NCBI GenBank assembly: GCA_009760855.2
Contig: WPIO01000034.1
Span: forward strand, 60,001-124,000
Length of the DNA stretch: 64,000 bases
Direction: 5' to 3'
Origin: Cristatella mucedo
Lineage: Eukaryota; Bryozoa; Phylactolaemata; Cristatellidae
The notes beneath the pieces were generated by a model. It did not search any database. It was not told the DNA's origin and saw only the letters and a program-made list of their open reading frames with translations. Of this stretch, positions 56,560-64,000 are shown piece after piece (positions within the stretch are counted from its first letter, which is position 1; each line of letters begins with the position of its first letter). The translations under genes and the position numbers were made by a program.

Positions 56560-58005
56560 ATGTAAAGATGTATATATATGTAGACACGTGCATATATATC
56601 TTATTTATTGTTCTAAGGTACTAATGTTACTCGTTTTGAAAGGTGCTTCGATGAGCCTGCTTTTCAAGATTTTCCTTCGTTCTTCTTTTTACTAGAGATT
56701 GATATTTCTATTCTGAAAATCAGTTGCATTAGCCCCATGGTAAATCCACAGAGAAGAGCATAATTGCATTGACGCTAAGCAAGTGCAAGGGTAAATTAGT
56801 TTGCTCGGACGTCGAGGAGATGCCAAGCGTGGAGGAAACGCTCAGTAAATAAGCTCTATTTGTGGCGCTCTCAGCTATATGAGAAATGCCAGTGTCTACC
56901 AGCATATGACTTACAACCAGAATAAACAAGCATTATAAAACCGATTAAAGCGCGATCAAAAACCTTGACTAGATCGAGAACGATTTGAAATGATTTGTAT
57001 CGGCCTGGTGCCGGCATCCTTTAAATTCAAAGGTAAAGCGTCCAATTAAGCCGCCCACTAGCGTTTCCGCAGAGCTGTTCATTGGCGACAGAGCTCTCAA
57101 CCTAAGCGTTTTCTTGGAAAGGTTAACAAAGTCATGGATAAATCGATGCAGCTTGCTCTGTCGGGAACAGTTCAGGGGTAAGGCATCGCCTCGGGACGAT
57201 TGTTACTTTGCTCGTGAGATAAATTTGTTTCGTCTAATATGAATGGTGCATCGGTGCAAAAAGTCTAACGCAGAAGCGTCTCGACTTTTAGACTCATATC
57301 GGCATTCGAAGAGGTACCTGCGTCCGTTCGCTGCCACGCGTGCATGCGTTCGCACTGCTTGCTGCACGAACTCCGATGTATTTCTCGATGTAGGCATGAG
57401 CACAGAGCAGCCTTTCTTTCTTTCGTGGAGACGCGACGAAGAGACCATCGTGCACGGCTGAATGCGCACTATGCTGTCACATTTTTTGACATGTAGTATC
57501 ACTGTATTTGCACTCAGGATAAGCTTTTTTGTTTTAGTTTTCAGCGTAGAATCGCATAAACGCAGGTTGGTGCGAGCTAAGAGTTCACCTGCGCTCGCTG
57601 TGTTTCTCGCGACTGCAGCTAGTCTCAGGGCGGCGCAGCAGATGCTCTCAGCAACTCAGCATTCCGAGTGTGCTTAAAGCTCTGCGATAGTCCTGTTGCT
57701 TAACTTTTAGAACGCAAGTGTAACCGGCTGTGCCTTAAGAATCACACATCATCAGCTGCAGCAGCGAAACGTATCGCTTCGGATCGCTTCGTGTACGGAA
57801 GCCAGCCGACGCTGGACAGTGAGCAGGTGAGAGCTGCTTCCGTGCAGCTTACAGCTGTCTACAGCCACGCCTCACCACTAGATCTGCATGCATCAGTCCT
57901 GCCGGCGGTCTTGCACTTCAGCTAAAATAGAGCGGCGGATGAGTGCAGTGCTGCTGCATTCACTCTGTATGCGATCGCCTCAATGTGCGACATCCATTTA
58001 GTACT
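56560..58005. other. No gene recognised
   Basis: Short frames only; no repeats assigned. Confidence 0.5.
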
Positions 58006-58119
58006 TAGTAATAATAATAATAATTCACTTGATAAAGCGCCCTCAGAGAACTTAATCTCTCTCTAGGCGCTTTACATTTGCTGTAAAGTGAAATGCAATT
58101 GAATGGTAAGTAAAATCAT
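58006..58119 (-). mobile_element. LINE A 3' tail
   Basis: (AAT)n, TCACTTGATAAAGCGCCCTC, AGGCGCTTTACATTTGCTG and the first bases of the 3' UTR; minus orientation, truncated at 58119. Confidence 0.85.
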
Positions 58120-58709
58120 GCAAACGATGGTGCGTCGCTCCTCGGTCGCTGAATAGCGTCGCAGCTAGGCCGGTAGCAATCCTTAGCCAGCGTCCGCGGA
58201 GCTCGGGTTCGGTCCCACCTCCACCTCCTGCGTCTCTATATAGCTGTTCGCTTAAATTATGGCACCGAGCTGCCTTAACCGATGTCTCTTTACGAGTTTC
58301 AGGGTTACTGTTCAGCGGACTCAGCATTTGACTTTCAATTCGTATGCCCCCGACATCCTGCAAATGACCCCACGTGTTGTGGCTTTTGTAGAAACTCACA
58401 GACTTAGAAGAAACGGCAAGAAATGAAACCGAGGCAGACTCGAGAAGAGTCTTTGACGTTGCAGTGAGCGATCCGGAGCGTCATTTGCTCTGCTAATGCA
58501 ACCGCCGATCGCGTCCTGAGAAGCTTAGCTGGCTGCTGAGCTTAGACTCGCTTGCAGAACGTTTGCTGACTGCCGTTCGCTCTTTAGGCTCGCGTGACCA
58601 GCGAGTACCGTACGGCTCATTGAGTCCGTTGTTGGTCGAGGCGACGGGACAAGCGATGACACGTGATGCAGTCGCACTGAGCAGCAGCCGAGTGCTAACA
58701 AGTACGTAT

Positions 58710-58795
58710 TGCTAAGGATGCAGCATCTGCTAAGTGCTTAGAAAGAGATTTCGCTCTCCCGGTGAACTTGACGAATGAATTGGATCTCTTGTCAC
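58710..58795 (+). mobile_element. LINE 3' tail remnant
   Basis: GCAGCATCTGCTAAGTGCTTAG, AAAGAGATTTCGCTCTCCCGG: a decayed end resembling the 49.6 kb copy. Confidence 0.55.
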
Positions 58796-59181
58796 AGTGT
58801 GTGCTCGCCTGTCAGTTTTCCTTTTAATCGTGTAATCGCACGATGCTACCATTTAGGTATTCTTAAAAATCGATCGACTGGCGAAAAGAAGCCGTGCAAT
58901 GCAGCTCCCAAATAAGAGCCCAGCTGCATCGAGTGTGCTTCTCCTACCAGCTTCCTCAAGCAATTTCGATGGACTACCTGGACCCTCTTGCACAATGCGC
59001 ATGCGCTTTTATAATTGTAAATACAAATTACGGCCACTTGAATTATATACATTTCTAAGCGTTCTCCTTTATTCACCTGAGGCCGCCTGTTCACCACCTG
59101 AAGTCACCTGACGCCGGCAATGGCTATCTAGCTGTGCTCGCGTGGAAAAACGCTGTTGGCTAAACTATCGATTTATATCCA

Positions 59182-59616
59182 TGTGGAAGAACACGACGCT
59201 TGCAGCCTGCGAGCACTGGGCGGAGGCCTCGGAGGGCTGTCAGACTGCCTACACAGCCACAAGCTCACGACCAGTGGATGGGCAGACGATGACTCGGCAG
59301 TCCTGCCCAAATCCATGCATTGGCGGCATCTGTGGGTACATCAATCTACCACAAACTGTCGCCAGCTGTCGGGCGGGTTCGGAACGAACTATGGCCCGAC
59401 AGTGCGAAAAACAACGCATGCATGGAATATAAGGGTGGTCGGGGGAGTACAAGAGGAGGGGAGGGAGAGATCTCTCGACGCCGGCAGCCGTCTAGTGTGT
59501 GTAGACTGGGCTTGGCTGGCGTTACATGGAATAAAGGTTTTGGTGTTGGAACCAGCAGACTTGTTGCTCGGTCTCGCTACCCAGCCCGACGACAGGTCGT
59601 GCGGAGGACTGTCACA
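59182..59616 (+). mobile_element. Solo LTR, family X, copy 2 with target-site duplication
   Basis: A 435-bp unit, TGTGGAAG...CTGTCACA, flanked by identical ATCCA at 59177-59181 and 59617-59621. It has the TATA-like GAATATAAGG, AATAAA and GT-rich downstream element in the same order as copy 1. No primer-binding site or internal region follows, so it is a solo LTR. Confidence 0.9.
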
Positions 59617-59621
59617 ATCCA

Positions 59622-60579
59622 TCGCGACGATCGAAAGGCGTGGACACAATTCAAGTGTTGGTTAGCTGATAAATGTGGACAAGAACGTGCTCGCGTACAG
59701 GTTTATTGCGGAACCAAAGGATTTGCGTATGTCCACGATAGCTATCGTTAGCCAAGCAGTGGCGGCAGGAGTTCACCTAGGATTTGCACATTGTTGGCAT
59801 TGACAGCGATAGTTAGCTGTTTCTATGCACGTTTATGCAACTTGCCCTGACATTCGCGAAGCATGATGGCAGCTCAGTGACTGCGAATTACGCGAGTAAA
59901 CGACCTCGCTTATTCGGTCGCAATGTCGACAGTGGTTTCGAAAAATAGACACTCGTGAGTCGAAATATCCTTCAGCTTAGATTTAGCTCCATCTCAGCCA
60001 AAGTCCTCAGGCTGATGAGACGTTTAGCAGTGTGGTGCAGTCACGACGGATTGGCGAAAAAGCATTTTCATAGATCGATGCAACATGAATGACCGCTGTT
60101 CGTCAGTGTGTGCCGTGGTAGATTTGCAAAGTGCTACCCCACAGGGATTTCACTCGTTTCCAACTGCGGCTCTAGATGCTACCGTCGCATCTAATGCACG
60201 CCCCCTTGGCGTGACCTCCTGCTCTCTCTACGAGCAGCTTTGACATTGAACGCATCGACGCTGGCGATTCAAGCCAACCAGTAGCCTAAAAGAAAAGTGC
60301 TAGCGTTCATGCTAGCGTTCTTTCGAATCAGTTTCAGGCTCTGAGATAGGGTGACCTATCTCTTTTCAGACGGTGCCTCTAGATGCTTTTTGGCTTTCAG
60401 TGCCGATATTCAGCCTTTCCCAACCTCAGGTTAAAAGAGCTTGGTACAGGAGCCGCAAAGCCCATTCTAACGGTCCTTTTTTTGGATGACTGAGTCATAC
60501 AGCACTTTTATTAAAGGCTAGTGTGCCTCGATAACTTAAAACGACAAATTGGCTGCCAGGAAGAATCTTCTGGGGCTAG
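59622..60579. other. No gene recognised
   Basis: Short frames only. Small hairpins (for example GAGATAGG GTGA CCTATCTC near 60345) but no assigned element. Confidence 0.5.
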
Positions 60580-60900
60580 CCTTCATGACGCATTCATTAA
60601 AACATGGTGTCGCATTCTGACATTAAGAGACAACCTCTCCAGGCTCGCAGCCGGGAATGCACTACCGGTTGGCGTCACGACATTCCCTAATTGACCAACA
60701 TTTAATAATGGGCTAAAAACCGGCGTTTTTTCGTGCAGCAGTAGCTCTGCTTCCCTGGAAGTTTTGGGTGAATGCTCATGCAATCTTGAGCGTTGCTTGC
60801 TATCACCGGCTAAGAGACTCGCGGAGTGCCAGACTACAAGAGTGCTTAAGAAGTGACCTACCCCTTTAGGGCGATATACAAGCATCTTTGAGCTGTTGCT
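60580..60900 (+). mobile_element. LINE family C 3' fragment
   Basis: Plus-strand CAGGCTCGCAGCCGGGAATG codes AAGNALPVGVTTFPN, and GGGCTAAAAACCGGCGTTTTTTC codes LKTGVFSC in frame; the 3' end is GGGCGATATACAAGCATC. Related to 56150-56428 and distinct from family A. Confidence 0.65.
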
Positions 60901-60919
60901 ATTTTAATTACTTATGATA

Positions 60920-61072
60920 TTTTAAGAAGGAGAGGAATTCTTAAAACAACTCAGCGGAGGTATCGGAATGAGCCGATTTTTGAGTTGACTCGGCTGTTAC
61001 TTGGGTGAGTGGATTTCTCTGTTCTTTCAGAGAAATCACGATCATTCTTTTTTCCGTCGCCTCCGATACCTC
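60920..61072. repeat. Cluster of nested inverted repeats
   Basis: TTTTAAGAA/TTCTTAAAA at 60920-60928 and 60938-60946. An outer stem GAGGTATCGGA/TCCGATACCTC at 60957-60967 and 61062-61072 encloses AGCCGA/TCGGCT (60971-60976, 60990-60995) and GATTTCTCTG/CAGAGAAATC (61012-61021, 61028-61037). The fold is multi-branched on either strand. Identity unknown: a MITE or a structured RNA. Confidence 0.7.
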
Positions 61073-62135
61073 TAGATAGTTTTCTCACGATATCGATAGG
61101 CTAGAATCAGCCAGCGGCAGAAATTCAGAGAGAGCGCATGCTTGGAAGCCTCAACGCCAAAAGCTGCAGCTGCAGGGATGGTCATTTCGAAATTTTCCTA
61201 CTCACTACTATTTTGTTAATAACCTAGGAAACCTAAGAGTAAATCTCTTGGTTAGTTATGTATTCACGTGAGAAATAAAAAGTAAGCTAAGGACACATAA
61301 GAAAATAAAACATAAGAACATAACATAACAACATACAAAGAACATAAGCTCTTTAATTTTTGTTGCTTTACGTTTACCTTTTACTGAAGGAAACAATTTT
61401 GTGGTAACACAAATGGCTTTGTGATCCAAACAGTGATGAATACAAAATTGTAGCCGAGTTCCAGGGGTCAGAGGCTAATTCCCGCCAAACCCCGCCATAC
61501 TCCGGCCATGCTGCCGCTCGCCATGCCGCCGAGCTACGGTAAGACGAGCGGCCGTCAGGTTAAACCTCTTTATAATAACGCATGCGCCAACAACAACAGG
61601 GGAACTAAACAAGTCTACAGGGAGGGTCCTATACACAGTACACAATGGGGGCCCAAGACGCAGCAGCAAGCGCGAACAAACGTGTTAGTTGGGGTCAGTC
61701 GGCTTCTGCAGTCCTGTTGTTGTACCGACTCCGAATCCAACAGTACGAGCGTACGCCGTCCAAAACCCGGCTGGCTGAGTAACTGCTTGGCTAGTCCGAG
61801 TCGACAACTACCACAGTCGTGAGCTTCCACCGAAAGACACGGGGGTCACGAACACGCTATATGGGGAACGCGGAATATACATGTCTCAACAACGAGCGAG
61901 CTATCCAGCTCCGCTTGGGCCTTGGGTACTCACTCGTTCCCTTGCGTGCGTGGCAGCATCGCCGGAGCACGCCTGCACGAATCCAGGTGCATAACTCGGC
62001 GTGACCGGTAGTCCGGGAGTCTCCAACAACACGACTCACTTGGCCAACTTCTCTTACCCAAGAGCCCCGGCGACCTCATGTCACCGCACATGCCGTAGGG
62101 TTCCACCCCGGCCTAGCCGGTGACCTTTACCCTCA
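61073..62135. other. No gene recognised
   Basis: An A-rich segment at 61260-61340 (repeated AACATAAGAA). Then a GC-rich block, 61480-62130, with no domain in any frame and the look of decayed mobile DNA. Confidence 0.5.
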
Positions 62136-62408
62136 TTATAATAATAATAATAATTCACTTGATAAAGCGCCCTCAGAGAACTTAATCTCTCTTTAGGCGC
62201 TTTACATTTGCTATAAAGTTAAATGCAATTGAATGGTAAGTAAAATCATGCTTGAAAAACAAACGAAATGATAATATGGTTAGGGGTGACATGCACAGGG
62301 TCAGCATGCAAATGTGGTTAGTGGCAGCATGCACAGTGTCAGCACGCATAAGCACATCAAGGACGAATCACAGGGACCCACTAAATGCTGTCCTAAATAG
62401 GTGTTTTT
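62136..62408 (-). mobile_element. LINE A 3' UTR fragment
   Basis: (AAT)n, the terminal hairpin, and the 3' UTR (GGTTAGGGGTGACATGCACA, GGTCAGCATGCAAATGTGG, AGCACGCATAAGCACATCAA), nearly identical to 4351-4625. It ends in the foldback that follows. Confidence 0.9.
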
Positions 62409-62473
62409 AGGTTCCTTTAAAAAAACACCTATTTAGGACAGCATTTAGTGGGTCCCTGTGATTCGTCCTTGAT
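62356..62473. repeat. 53-bp perfect foldback within LINE A
   Basis: 62356-62408 and 62421-62473 are exact reverse complements separated by 12 bp. Both arms are LINE A sequence (ATCAAGGACGAATCACAGGG...). Confidence 0.93.
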
Positions 62474-62689
62474 ATTATAGCCACTGGGTCCAAGCCAACC
62501 GAACCCAGCTTGGGTACACAATATTTATGAGCATATTTTAAATGTTTTCTTGCAAGACAATATAATTTACTAATTTTTTCTTAGAATATTTATTAGTAGA
62601 ATAATGACAATCCGAGCATAATATTATTTTATTAGCACGTAGGATTCCAGAATCAAATTCTGTTTCAGTACTATCTAAGCAAGCCTTAA

Positions 62690-62915
62690 ATGTCCCTTTT
62701 TATGACTGAATTGAGCTGCTCCATGCGATTCGTCGTTTGCATGCATGTGCGTACTGACACTCTTAATGCTGTAACTAACCGTACTGTACTTGTTAAACCA
62801 TATTATGCTTTTGACATTGTGCGTGCAACCAATAACCATAGATCTAGCTTCCTTAACCGCATGTGCCGATGCCCAGAAAGACATCGCGTTGTCTGAGGGG
62901 CAACGCAAGTTTACT
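62690..62915 (+). mobile_element. Decayed LINE 3' UTR
   Basis: GCGTACTGACACTCTTAATG, CCATATTATGCTTTTGACATTG and GCCCAGAAAGACATCGCGTTGTCTGAGGGG follow the order of the LINE A 3' UTR and tail, with many changes. Confidence 0.45.
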
Positions 62916-62927
62916 GTTACAACTGAT

Positions 62928-63242
62928 TTATAGAAAATGGGAATGTGTATACATACATTGACCCGTGGAGCGCTGAACCGTCGGGGTCGCGGGTGCCACC
63001 CGGGAGTCCCGATTCAGGAAAGGGGGACCGCACGGCGTCCGAGACGCATATCCTCCGCACTGCTGTCCGTTCTGCTCGAGCGCAGTGCCACGATCCACCA
63101 GGCAGGCTTTATTATCTGGCCACCAGCTGCCGAGGGCGCAGATCGCGAAGGGCTGCACCACCGCCGTCCGGTAGCCTGCCGTCAAGAGGGCCCGGGCTGT
63201 GGCAGCGTACTCCTCGAACTTGTTCCGGCGAGCTGCAGCCAC
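62928..63242 (-). mobile_element. Possible C-terminal fragment of another reverse transcriptase
   Basis: A minus-strand frame reads RNKFEEYAATARALLTAGYR, then AVVQPFAICALGSWWPDNKACL. The VGALGSWxPxN block after a K(Y/F)xxY motif is typical of the C-terminus of a group of animal reverse transcriptase-like proteins different from family A. No polymerase domain remains upstream, where a stop interrupts the frame. Confidence 0.45.
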
Positions 63243-63249
63243 TCCTCCC

Positions 63250-63959
63250 TAAGGAAGGAGGTCCGAGGCCCCGAAGCCGGGCCAGTCATTCGCAGGCACG
63301 CAATCTTGGATGCGAGGCGTCCAGAGCTCAACTAAACCGCTCTATGACAGAGGAGCGACTACTGGGTCGTCAGTCAGCGGGCGATCCACAAGGATCGACG
63401 GCGGCGCTGGAGCCGGGTGCAGGGGACTCGGCTAGGGCGGCGGGGGAAGCGGTGACCCGTGGCTGAATCGAGGATGACGGGGATTGGGCTGGGTACGGGT
63501 CTCGCGGCGAGGGGGCTGAGAGAGCCGCTATTCCACCGACGAGGTGTGGTGCACGCTGTGGAGTTGCGAGTTGGAGACCGATGCAGGCGAGCAGACGAAG
63601 GGGCAAAGTAGGCACTGGACGAGGAGGTTTGAGTTTCGGCGACGGCGCGAAAGGTGGAAGAGCACACGCAGCTGGTTTAAATGTTGGGGACATCAATGGC
63701 AGTCGTTAGGCGTAAACAGCCAGGACCGGTGGCCCAGCTGAAGGTGGTGGTGGCCGCTGAAAGGCCCTCTCGCGGCTGGAGCAGGCTGCGTACATATTCT
63801 TTTTATTGACTATGGAAGTCTCATGAGCCAGCCTTCGACACTCATCTAAGGGCTGCTGTCAGCAGTCAGTTGCTCCGGGCCTTTTGGGTAATGTCCTGGC
63901 TCTTCCTGAGCGAAATTGCAGGCTCGAGCTCTGCAGTGCGGTGGGCGATTGTTTGTCCA
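63250..63959. other. GC-rich flank, no gene recognised
   Basis: Overlapping GC-driven frames on both strands (for example 63370-63696 minus, Pro/Ala/Ser-rich) without a domain. Confidence 0.45.
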
Positions 63960-63964
63960 CTTCA

Positions 63965-64000
63965 ATCTCGATGATAACAATAATAATAATAACAATAATA
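63965..64000. repeat. (AAT)n/(AAC) array at window edge
   Basis: ATAACAATAATAATAATAACAATAATA, probably the tail of a minus-oriented LINE A cut off by the window end. Confidence 0.6.

Noticed and set aside
57203-57502. A 99-codon minus-strand frame as a gene
   Set aside because: No recognisable domain, and an overlapping frame of similar length lies on the other strand.

Overview
The window is nuclear DNA from a multicellular animal. Protein-coding signal is broken into short exons with GT-AG borders. Between them lie non-LTR retrotransposon (LINE) fragments, tRNA-derived SINEs, solo LTRs, MITE-like DNA elements and long dinucleotide arrays. I cannot name the phylum from the sequence; an invertebrate metazoan is my best guess.

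One gene can be reconstructed completely. It is a minus-strand orthologue of PDS5, the HEAT-repeat cohesin regulator, running from about 54.8 kb (5' end) to 9,405 (stop). By matching each translated block to known PDS5 proteins and requiring AG/GT borders and compatible phases, I assembled 27 coding exons. They total 4,413 nt, an open frame of 1,470 codons plus stop, with every junction in phase. Residues 1-1148 form the HEAT-repeat body, including the APDAP motif at 88-92. Residues 1149-1470 are a low-complexity, basic/acidic, Ala/Gly-rich tail like that of vertebrate PDS5B. A CCAAT-bearing, CpG-rich promoter with a 5' leader exon lies near 54.73-54.82 kb.

Layout. 1-9.4 kb: region 3' of PDS5, with SINEs, LINE pieces and a 32-bp palindrome and no gene I recognise. 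9.4-54.2 kb: PDS5, whose introns (110 bp to 6.2 kb) hold LINE copies, SINEs of two families, two solo LTRs of one family, a Tigger/pogo-like MITE touching a splice donor, another MITE-like element, several local tandem duplications, and (GA)n, (CT)n, (TG)n and (TA)n arrays. 54.2-55.3 kb: promoter and CpG-rich DNA. 55.3-64 kb: repeat-rich DNA with LINE 3' ends, an intact-looking solo LTR with target-site duplication, a compact multi-hairpin segment and a 53-bp perfect foldback.

The most system-like signal is a probable LINE/SINE partnership. The dominant LINE family and SINE family A share a 3' end that folds into the same small hairpin, consistent with the SINE borrowing the LINE's reverse transcriptase. 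I found no sign of a previously unknown multi-gene system.
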